From NCBI GenBank assembly GCA_037127315.1, contig JBBBDQ010001122.1, positions 5,845,001 through 5,909,000 of the forward strand: a stretch of DNA of 64,000 bases, written 5' to 3'. Shown here one piece after another: positions 57,029-64,000 of this stretch (the first letter of the stretch is position 1; every line of letters starts with the position of its first letter). This DNA comes from Ascarosepion bandense. Taxonomy: Eukaryota > Mollusca > Cephalopoda > Sepiida > Sepiidae. The translations under genes were made by a program, and so were the position numbers. The notes beneath the pieces were generated by a model. The model was not told where the DNA came from, searched no databases, and worked only from the letters and a program-made list of their open reading frames with translations.

Positions 57029-57208
57029 CCACAGAAGGACCGGGGAAGTCGGTCCTCCCACCACGGCGTCGGTGGGAGGAAAGGAGGGGGATTGGGCACT
57101 TCCGCCCCGGGACAATCCCCCCCTTCTACAGTACCAACAGTGACACCAGCAGCAGCAGCAGCAGCGTCCCCCTTACCGTCGACTTCCGGGTGGAAGGGAG
57201 GCAAGAAG

Positions 57209-58840
57209 ATGACGCGTAAAGACGAGGAATACTACCAGAGTATCCAGAAGGACTACGCGGACTACATCAGAGGGACGGAGCTCGTTTCGATGCCGGACCA
57301 GTTGGCGCAGATCGAGGCGAGAGTCATCACCCTGATCACCAAAGACCTGAAGACGAAGAAGCTGATCGGCGTCCCCAGGGATACGTTCGAGGAGGGACTG
57401 CAAACGCTAAAGATCAGAGCCAGGGCCGTAGCGAGGAGAAGCAACACCACGTGGGACGTCCTGCTCGGCTCCGCGGAAGAAGCCAAGAACTTAATCGGCG
57501 TGGTTCTGGAGACCAAAACGCTCCAGTTCCACACGGAACACATGGGCACCAAGAAGGTGAAAATCACCCTACACGGCGTCCCCATGGACATTGCAGAGGA
57601 CCACGTGGGCGCCTTCTTCGTACAATATGGAAGGGTGGCCGAAGTCTCCTCGCTGCGGTCGAAAGCAGGATTCCTCACGGGAGACATGACCCTGCAGGTG
57701 ACCCTGAACAAGGAAAACATCGCCAAGATCCCCAACATCCTCACCTGCAGGGGTCGCGCAATCTTCGTCATCGTCGAAGGCAGGAAGCCGTGCTGTTGGG
57801 TCTGCGGGTCGGCGGAGCACGTGGCAAAGGCGTGCCCAACCAAGAATCCGGCCCCAAAGGCCCAACCAGCCCAACCAGTCAAGCAGCAACCGGCGGCACA
57901 GGAGAAGGATGGCGGAAAACAAGGACAACCCACAAAGTCTCCCGTGAGCAACAAGGACGGCGAATGGCAGGTGGTGGCCAGGAAGAAAGCTAAAACACCT
58001 TCCCCGGACAAAGTGCCGCCACCTGTCAAGACGCCTGCTAAGCAGACCCCTGCTAAGCAGACCCCGGTGGGGGTGTCGACTCCGACCAAACCAAGGGAGT
58101 CCCCGGCAAAGGCGCCGGCAAAACCAAAGGAGGTGTCGTCAGAGAAGTCACCTCCCAAGCAGAGGAAGGCAAGAAGTCCTTCCCCCCAGCACATGGAAGT
58201 GGAACGAGCAGCCTCCCTGAAGCGTGGGAGAGAGGAAGAGACAGAGGAGCGACACAACAACCCAAAGGCCAGGAGAAGGAGCAGGAGCAAGGAAAAGAGG
58301 CCGCGAGCCGAAAAATGCAGCTCTCTACCAGTGTCTCCTGTCAGACTTTCTTACGCTGAAAAGGCAAGGAGCCTTCCCTCGTCCCCGCGGAAAGCTTCCC
58401 ACTCCCCAGTCTTTAAATTGACCCCCCTGAGATCAAGTTCTTTGTCCCCCACTCCCTCCCCTTCTCCTATGTCCACTCCCGCACGGGCAAAAAAGAAAAG
58501 AGCCCTACCCCAAGGAGAAGCACTCCTAAAAGTGAGTGAGGACGTTGCCTCTGAGTGGTCATCTCAGAGGCGAAAACTTTTAAAGCCCCTGCTGAGGCTG
58601 ACTTCAGTGGAGGGCAAGAACATTGAAGACCCCAGAAACTTTCCCCAGGCCCCAGGTGTCATCACCCTGGTGAGGAATACCGGTGGCAACCTGAGGGTCT
58701 GGGACCACATCCAGGAAGCAAAAAGACATTTTTCTAAAATTACTATGGTTCAGCACAACACGCCTGAACTTAAAAAATGGAAAAGAATTGTTCAGGTAGG
58801 TTCCCTGTTTTACTCCATCCCAGTCTCTATAGGGTCGTAA
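57209..58840 (+). CDS. LINE ORF1 protein (RNA-binding, CCHC zinc knuckle)
   Basis: The frame is open further upstream, but only a GTG would start there and that part overlaps a CAG repeat. The ATG at 57,209 begins the conserved MTRKDEEYYQ sequence and gives 543 residues. Residues about 1-110 are charged and helical. A region at about 110-190 resembles an RRM fold (KVKITLHGVPMDIAED, then RGRAIFVIVEG). It is followed by a knuckle CWVCGSAEHVAKAC at about 195-210. The rest is a basic, Lys/Pro/Ser-rich tail (PAKAPAKPKE and RSRSKEKRPRAEK runs) with a conserved end. In L1/Tx1 elements ORF1 binds element RNA and acts as a nucleic-acid chaperone in the RNP. No stop or frameshift is seen. ORF2 follows 177 bases later in a different frame. 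Confidence 0.8.
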   Translation: MTRKDEEYYQSIQKDYADYIRGTELVSMPDQLAQIEARVITLITKDLKTKKLIGVPRDTFEEGLQTLKIRARAVARRSNTTWDVLLGSAEEAKNLIGVVLETKTLQFHTEHMGTKKVKITLHGVPMDIAEDHVGAFFVQYGRVAEVSSLRSKAGFLTGDMTLQVTLNKENIAKIPNILTCRGRAIFVIVEGRKPCCWVCGSAEHVAKACPTKNPAPKAQPAQPVKQQPAAQEKDGGKQGQPTKSPVSNKDGEWQVVARKKAKTPSPDKVPPPVKTPAKQTPAKQTPVGVSTPTKPRESPAKAPAKPKEVSSEKSPPKQRKARSPSPQHMEVERAASLKRGREEETEERHNNPKARRRSRSKEKRPRAEKCSSLPVSPVRLSYAEKARSLPSSPRKASHSPVFKLTPLRSSSLSPTPSPSPMSTPARAKKKRALPQGEALLKVSEDVASEWSSQRRKLLKPLLRLTSVEGKNIEDPRNFPQAPGVITLVRNTGGNLRVWDHIQEAKRHFSKITMVQHNTPELKKWKRIVQVGSLFYSIPVSIGS

Positions 58841-59017
58841 AACTAACGTACCCCACGGACGTTGGCGGCATTGTCCTAGACGGACGGATTACGTCCGATG
58901 TAGGAACGGGTTCCCTAGGACAGTCCGTCGGGGTCCTATCTGCCAGGGATTTCCGTCCCGTATGTGACTAGTGCTTTTGTTGCATGTTTTGTCTTTTTTC
59001 TTTTTCAGAACTAAATC

Positions 59018-62000
59018 ATGTCTATTAAGATAGCCAGCTTGAATGCGAATGGCCTGAGGGATCGGGGTAAGGCGGCTCGCCTGCTTCGTGACCTCTTGTC
59101 GTTCGGCGTGGATGTGGCCGCGATCCAAGAGACTCACTTTGTTTGCGAAGTCGACTCGTGTGTGCTGTCTAACGACTATGTCGTCTATTCAGCATATGGG
59201 AGCCGGCATGCCAGAGGTGTTTCTTTGCTGGTCAAGCGTACCCTGGATGCGAGGATTGACCTTGTCCATGTCGGTGCCGAGGGCCGGCTGATCGTGGCCA
59301 ATATTGCAGTGAAAAGCAAGTCGTTCCGGCTGATTGCGGTTTATGCGCCCAATGTTCAAGGTGAGCGTGTCTCTTTCTTTCGGCAGTTGGAGCCCTTCAT
59401 GGTGCATTCAACACGGCTAATCTTAGTTGGGGACTGGAATGCCGTCCTAACCCCCAAATGGGATAGAGGAAGGGGCGCTAGCGGGTGGAGTGGTGATCGT
59501 AGCCTGGTTGATCTGATCGGCGAATTTGGTCTCGTCGATAGATACCGGGTCGATCATCCGATTGGGAGCATGTGGACTTGGACGCATAGTTGGCCTTCTA
59601 CCCGGGTATCCGCGTACCTGGATAGGATGTTAGTCAGAGAAGCCGACATAGACTTCTTAGAATGTCCAACGTTCCACTGGTTAGGCTACTCGGACCACAA
59701 ACTCGTTTGTGCCCGGGTGGTGTTAGACTTTAGGCCTAGGTTGGCTGGTTATTGGAAGTTCAATCAGTCCTTATTGGACAGGCGGGACTTTCGTGACCAG
59801 CTGACAAAACTAGTTCAGCGGGAATTAACTGGGCGAGTCATTGGGAGTAAGTGGTGGGTTAACCTTAAGGACTCCATTAGGTCTTTTGCCACCAAATATA
59901 GCCAGCGGCTCAACCTAGACAAGGCTGCGGAGGCAAAGACACTTAGTGCTAATTTCGCCCGGGCGGAGGCTGGTGGGGATCCCCTAGAGATAGCCTTAGC
60001 CAGGGAGGCCTTGGAGCGTTCGACTAGCGGGCGCTACATGGGTCAGGTAATTAGGGCTAAGTTAAGCAAGATGTCTTCCGAAGCTGTGAACATGGGCGCG
60101 GAACTGCGCAAGGAAGAAATTCGCCAGGCCGGCGACCGGTACATTCGAGAGGTACGCGACCCGGAGGGACATCTCCTTAGGTCCACCAACGACATGTGCG
60201 AGGCGTTCCGGCAGCATTTCGAACACCGATTTACCAAGGAGCCTGGTCTCCGCGACGAGGAGTTTCGCAGCTATTTGGCTGACTTCCCCCGGCTTTTGCC
60301 GGCTGAAGCGGCTAGCTGCGAAGGGGAGATTACGGAGGACGAAATCTACGTGGCTTTGAAGAAGGTCGGCAGTGGCAAGTCGCCAGGCTTGGATGGTTTG
60401 CCCTATGAAATGTACTTGAGGATGTCGCACCTTTTTGTCCCGCTCTTGGCTGTCGTGTTCAACCACTGGTTTCGGCAAGGGTCCATCCCCGGTCGGATCA
60501 CCAGGGGCGTGATCACGCTGTTGAGAAAAGGCAAGAAGGTTGGGAGGGAACTAGATGATTACAGGCCCATAACTCTGCTAAACACAGAGTTAAAGATTTT
60601 GGCCAAGATCCTGACGAATCGCTTGCAGCTAGTTGCCGAGTCTCTGTTGGGACCGGATCAGACTTGTTCTGTGAAGGGACGAACAATTCAGAGCAACCTG
60701 CACTTGATTCGCACAATCGTAGAGGGTGTAGAAGACGACGATGAGGCCGCGCTGATCAACTTAGATCAGTCCAAGGCATTTGATAGGATTGACCATGGCT
60801 ACCTGGCTGCTGTCCTGCAGGCCGCCGGATTCAAACCCGACTTCAGCCGCTGGATTAGCCTTCTGTATCGCTCCCCCAAGGCTGTGGTACAGGTGAACGG
60901 GAAGCTGTCGGGCGCTTTCGCGCTGTCTAGGTCGGTCCGACAGGGTTGTCCACTGTCTTCTCTCCTTTACGTCCTAGCGTTGGAGCCCCTCCTTCGCAGG
61001 CTAAGGGACGAGACGGGCAGTCCGGTCCTACGTGGAATTGCAGTCCCTGGCGGAGCTCGAGCCAGGGTTTCCGCGTACGCCGATGACGTAACGACCTTTG
61101 TGTCCTCCCGCAGGGACATAGAGGCGGTACAGCAGGCGCTTGTACGGTACGAGAAGGTGACAGGGGCCAGAATTAACTGCGACAAGTCTTCCGGCTTGCG
61201 GTTAGGCGCCTGGAAGGGTGTTTCCCTCCCGGGGCCCTTCGACTGGACGGACGGGCCGGTCAAGCTCCTCGGAGTTTGGTTCGGTCCGGACTTACAGTTG
61301 GAGAAAAACTGGTCTGAAGTACTGGCAAAGGTCGGCGCGTCGGTCAAGGTTTGGCGTCGACGGGGTCTCTCCGTGAAGGGCTTGGCGGAGGTGTGTAACA
61401 CATACCTCTTTCCCATGATCCTTTACCGGCTGTCAGTACTTCCCCTTTGTGACGATCATGAGAAGGCGCTCGAGCGTTTGCTATTCTCCTGCCTGTGGAG
61501 AGGACGCAAACACATGGTCGACAAAGGAGTCTGTTGCCTCCGTCCGTGTCAAGGGGGTCTGGGGATGCCACACTTGAGGAGCCACGTGCTCGCTTCGAGG
61601 TTGGCATTTCTCAGGCGCGCGTTGGAGGAAGATCGGTTGCTTGCGGGGGTAGTGAGGGACATGTTCCCTTGCCTTACCATCGCTCCCCCGACCCTATGGC
61701 TGACCGTCAGGCCTTGGGTGCGACCGAAATTCCTGCTCGAATGTCTGGCGGCCTTGCAGGCCATTACACGGTCCAGTGACCTTTCACAGCCTAGGAAAAT
61801 CTTCTATCGGGGATTAGTGGAGGGTGCCGTGAAGGATAAGCTGTGGAGTAAGCTCGGCATGTCGAGAGTGGAGTACCGCTCTCATTGGTCTTGGGCGCCA
61901 GGCGCGGATTGGCTCAGCAACTCTGAGTTCTCTCTGACCTGGCGATTGGCTCGGAATGGTTTGTCGCTCAATGACAAGCGTTTCGCAATGGGCCTGGCGG

Positions 62001-62380
62001 ATTTGCCAGATTGTGAACGTTGCAACCTTGAAATTAAGGAGACGTCCGCGCACGCCTTCTTCCATTGTTCGCGCGTTCGCCCGTTGTGGGCGCGTGTTGG
62101 CGAGTTGACTGCTCGTATCGCGCCGCGGGAGCTTGTGCTCATTGATCGCGCATACGCTGTGGACAATGTGTCGCCCCCGTACTCTGGAGTGAAGCGGATG
62201 GTGTTTCTGTCGCTACTGGCCACGGCTAGAATGGTGATTTGGATGACGCGTCTGGAGGAAGTCTTGCGGGGAGGTCGTCTTTCGGATCAGGATCTAATCC
62301 GATATTTTGAGCACCAGCTCAAAATGAAGATTAGAACTGAACGGAAACGGCTGCACCCGACAGACTTTAGCAAAAGGTAG
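59018..62380 (+). CDS. LINE ORF2: endonuclease - reverse transcriptase
   Basis: Intact 1,120-residue protein. Residues 1-235 form an apurinic-type endonuclease: SLNANGL, IQETHF (catalytic glutamate), LVGDWNAV, and YSDHKLV near 230. RT follows from about 440: GSGKSPGLDGLPYEMY, DDYRPITLLN, INLDQSKAFDRIDH (motif A), SVRQGCPLSSLLY (motif B) and SAYADDVTTF (motif C with the DD pair). Near residue 1,005-1,025 lies CERCNLEIKETSAHAFFHC, the C-terminal zinc-binding motif usual in L1-superfamily LINEs. All catalytic residues visible to me are present, and length is normal for Tx1-like ORF2. ORF2 nicks the target and primes reverse transcription there. The Tx1 clade includes families with sequence-specific insertion, relevant to the tandem arrangement with the next copy. 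Confidence 0.9.
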   Translation: MSIKIASLNANGLRDRGKAARLLRDLLSFGVDVAAIQETHFVCEVDSCVLSNDYVVYSAYGSRHARGVSLLVKRTLDARIDLVHVGAEGRLIVANIAVKSKSFRLIAVYAPNVQGERVSFFRQLEPFMVHSTRLILVGDWNAVLTPKWDRGRGASGWSGDRSLVDLIGEFGLVDRYRVDHPIGSMWTWTHSWPSTRVSAYLDRMLVREADIDFLECPTFHWLGYSDHKLVCARVVLDFRPRLAGYWKFNQSLLDRRDFRDQLTKLVQRELTGRVIGSKWWVNLKDSIRSFATKYSQRLNLDKAAEAKTLSANFARAEAGGDPLEIALAREALERSTSGRYMGQVIRAKLSKMSSEAVNMGAELRKEEIRQAGDRYIREVRDPEGHLLRSTNDMCEAFRQHFEHRFTKEPGLRDEEFRSYLADFPRLLPAEAASCEGEITEDEIYVALKKVGSGKSPGLDGLPYEMYLRMSHLFVPLLAVVFNHWFRQGSIPGRITRGVITLLRKGKKVGRELDDYRPITLLNTELKILAKILTNRLQLVAESLLGPDQTCSVKGRTIQSNLHLIRTIVEGVEDDDEAALINLDQSKAFDRIDHGYLAAVLQAAGFKPDFSRWISLLYRSPKAVVQVNGKLSGAFALSRSVRQGCPLSSLLYVLALEPLLRRLRDETGSPVLRGIAVPGGARARVSAYADDVTTFVSSRRDIEAVQQALVRYEKVTGARINCDKSSGLRLGAWKGVSLPGPFDWTDGPVKLLGVWFGPDLQLEKNWSEVLAKVGASVKVWRRRGLSVKGLAEVCNTYLFPMILYRLSVLPLCDDHEKALERLLFSCLWRGRKHMVDKGVCCLRPCQGGLGMPHLRSHVLASRLAFLRRALEEDRLLAGVVRDMFPCLTIAPPTLWLTVRPWVRPKFLLECLAALQAITRSSDLSQPRKIFYRGLVEGAVKDKLWSKLGMSRVEYRSHWSWAPGADWLSNSEFSLTWRLARNGLSLNDKRFAMGLADLPDCERCNLEIKETSAHAFFHCSRVRPLWARVGELTARIAPRELVLIDRAYAVDNVSPPYSGVKRMVFLSLLATARMVIWMTRLEEVLRGGRLSDQDLIRYFEHQLKMKIRTERKRLHPTDFSKR

Positions 62381-63158
62381 ATATATGCAGCGAGCCTGGT
62401 TCGTGTGACCGGGGCTAGCCTTGATTTTCTTTTTTAGTTCTGCTAAGTCACATCGGGGTGGATTCCTCTGGAACCCCTCCCGCGGTTAAGGTTTGCTTTC
62501 TTTTGTATACCTAGTTAATGTGAGTGAATGTATTTGTCCTAGCCTGTTCCCGGCTCCATTGCTTTTGTTATGATCCAGTTCGAGATTCCCACTGACCATT
62601 GTTATTTTGTCCCGTTTTATTCTCGGCTGGGTCAGCCTTATATATTCTCCAGTCCCATTTATTTTTACCCAGTGCCTCCATTCCCCTTAGAAAGAGAGCG
62701 GCTTGATTTTGCCTCCTCAGGCAGAATACAGTGGCCTCTTTAATTACGAGGGTGTGTTTGGGTCTTACTAACATTTTGTATAAATATTTATTTGAAATTG
62801 TTCTTTTTTGTTTTGGGGATTTTTTTGTTTCTGCATACCCCTGCCCATCATATCATTTCATGTACAAATTTTTTAAAAATATATTTTTATATTATATTTG
62901 TAAATAATCACAAATTTTTATGTACATTTGGGGCGTTTTGTAGGTCCCCGGTATGATTTGCGGTATTTTGGTGCTAGATAAGTATGAGTGTTGATGGACA
63001 AATTCTTATGGTGAATGAGAATCATTGTAACGTATGTATGGGTCGTGAATCTGATTAGCTAGGTATAGGATAGAGTAACTGAAGACCAACCCAAGTTTTG
63101 TTCCCCCTCCCACCTTTTCGGCCTTGAGCCATAATTCATGTAAAAATGAATAAATAAA
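62381..63158 (+). other. LINE 3' UTR
   Basis: Non-coding, GC-moderate at first and AT-rich from 62,800. It ends in aatgaataaataaa, which includes an AATAAA signal (63,151-63,156) but has no long poly-A. Copy 2 follows without spacer. Confidence 0.75.
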
Positions 63159-64000
63159 ACCAACCATTTCCTCCCGACTTTTTGTTGTGTGGATTTTGTG
63201 TTGTGGGAGCCTAGTGGAGCATTTGTTCCTTCGTGATATTTGCTTGCACTTTGTCTCTCGGACATACTGATTTCCAGCCCGAGTTTATTGCTCGGGCCAG
63301 CGTAAAGTAGTGTTTTTCTAAAACGCGAAACACCGGAAAGAAGTTGTCCAGCGATCGGCCACTTTGTGGCATAGCCATGGTCCAGCCACTTCCCCCCGAC
63401 GGGTCGTTGTAAGAGCCTAGCAGAGCATTTGTTCCTCCGTGATATTTGCTTGTGCTTTGTCTCTTGGACACACTGATTTCCAGCCCGAGTTCATTGCTCG
63501 GGCCAGCGTAAAGTAGTGTTTTTCTAAAACGCGAAACACCGGAAAGAAGTTGTCCGGTGATCGGTCACTTTTGTGGCATGGCCACAGAAGGGCCGGGGAA
63601 GTCGGTCCTCCCACCACGGCGTCGGTGGGAGGAAAGGAGGGGGATTGGGCACTACCGCCTCGGGATAATCCCCCCCTTCTACAGTACCAACAGTGACACC
63701 AGCAGCAGCAGCAGCAGCAGCAGCACCAGCGTCCCCCTTACCGTCGACTTCCGGGTGGAAGGGAGGCAAGAAGATGACGCGTAAAGACGAGGAATACTAC
63801 CAAAATATCCAGAAAGACTACGCGGACTACATCAGGGGAACGGAGCTCGTTTCGATGCCGGACCAATTGGCGCAGATCGAGGCGAGAGTCATCACCCTGA
63901 TCACCAAAGACCTAAAGACGAAGAAGCTGATCGGCGTCCCCAGGGATACGTTCGAGGAGGGACTTCAAGCTCTAAAGATCAGAGCCAGGGCCGTAGCGAG
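63159..64000 (+). mobile_element. Tx1/L1-like LINE, copy 2 (cut by window end)
   Basis: It repeats the 5' block, two about 206-bp monomers (63,207 and 63,413), a longer CAG run (63,701-63,726) and the start of ORF1. Many substitutions separate it from copy 1, so it is a separate insertion rather than an assembly duplicate. Confidence 0.85.
63774..64000 (+). CDS. LINE ORF1, copy 2, N-terminal part
   Basis: Starts MTRKDEEYYQ like copy 1 and is open to the window end (75 codons). Differences from copy 1 include Ser-to-Asn after YYQ and Thr-to-Ala in the GLQ(T/A)LK block. The C-terminal part lies outside the window. Confidence 0.8.
   Translation, partial: MTRKDEEYYQNIQKDYADYIRGTELVSMPDQLAQIEARVITLITKDLKTKKLIGVPRDTFEEGLQALKIRARAVA

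Larger units (their letters stand above)
56605..63158 (+). mobile_element. Full-length Tx1/L1-like LINE, copy 1
   Basis: It runs from the 5' block accaaccatttcctcc to the 3' aatgaataaataaa tail. The order is 5' monomers, ORF1, a 177-base spacer, ORF2 and a 778-base 3' UTR. GC content is visibly higher than in surrounding DNA. The identical start of the next copy at 63,159 defines the unit as 6,554 bp. Confidence 0.85.

Noticed and set aside
57020..57208. Upstream extension of ORF1
   Set aside because: Begins with GTG, overlaps a variable CAG run and 5' UTR; the conserved protein starts at the ATG at 57,209.
57262..58290. Antisense frame of 342 codons opposite LINE ORF1, and other long frames at 57,451-57,993 and 60,062-60,478
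   Set aside because: Shadows of GC-rich LINE ORFs; no independent domain or start context.
1..64000. CRISPR array, operons or prokaryotic genes
   Set aside because: No regularly spaced short repeats, no operon-like gene packing, and the repeat content is eukaryotic.

Overview
The window looks like metazoan nuclear DNA, most probably from a mollusc and perhaps a cephalopod. It is AT-rich, with long poly-A/T, (TA)n and (CA)n tracts, no prokaryotic gene order, and no spliced host gene that I can recognise. Almost everything recognisable is a transposable element: a Tx1/L1-like LINE, Jockey/CR1-like LINE 3' ends, two Gypsy-type LTR elements, a Penelope-like element, tRNA- and 5S-derived SINEs, small non-autonomous Helitrons, several MITE families, and small elements carrying hammerhead ribozymes. 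The taxon is an inference from this repeat spectrum.

Layout. Positions 1-3,040 hold a LINE 3' end followed by a nest of small elements: a minus-strand hammerhead at 1,632-1,677, a 42-bp perfect palindrome with a hammerhead core in its loop at 2,173-2,272, a 113-bp inverted repeat at 2,355-2,610, and a Helitron split by a LINE tail. Positions 3,543-6,550 hold a decayed, minus-strand Gypsy element of Mag-like type with 90-bp LTRs, interrupted by a SINE. The main architectural feature is a very large inverted duplication. The left arm (about 5,509-13,995) reappears in reverse orientation as the right arm (about 44,037-55,205), separated by about 30 kb. The right arm is longer because it contains a tandem duplication of about 2.9 kb (46,600-49,558 and 49,559-52,395). 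The outer junction lies inside a SINE; the right arm's inner limit lies in a (TA)n tract inside a Helitron. The arms carry tandem tRNA-like/hammerhead units, a chimeric 5S-tRNA SINE, two MITE families and the Gypsy 5' half.

The 30-kb spacer is mostly featureless AT-rich DNA with SINE copies flanked by clean target-site duplications, long-TIR MITEs with 8-9 bp duplications, a mariner-type fragment, a complete small Helitron, and near its right end a Penelope-like element (RT plus GIY-YIG endonuclease, both broken). A short CpG-containing segment at 40,500-40,715 is the only place that resembles a host promoter.

Right of the arm, 55,206-56,241 carries a second Gypsy-type gag-protease-pol fragment. 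Then comes a GC-rich full-length LINE (56,605-63,158) with two about 205-bp monomers in its 5' UTR, ORF1 (RRM-like domain and CCHC knuckle) and an intact 1,120-residue ORF2 (endonuclease, RT, C-terminal zinc-binding motif). A second copy starts immediately after its 3' end and runs off the window, giving a head-to-tail LINE tandem. Both ORFs of the complete copy are open, so this is the one element here that may still be active. The other coding elements are broken, and the small elements are non-autonomous and would depend on enzymes supplied in trans.
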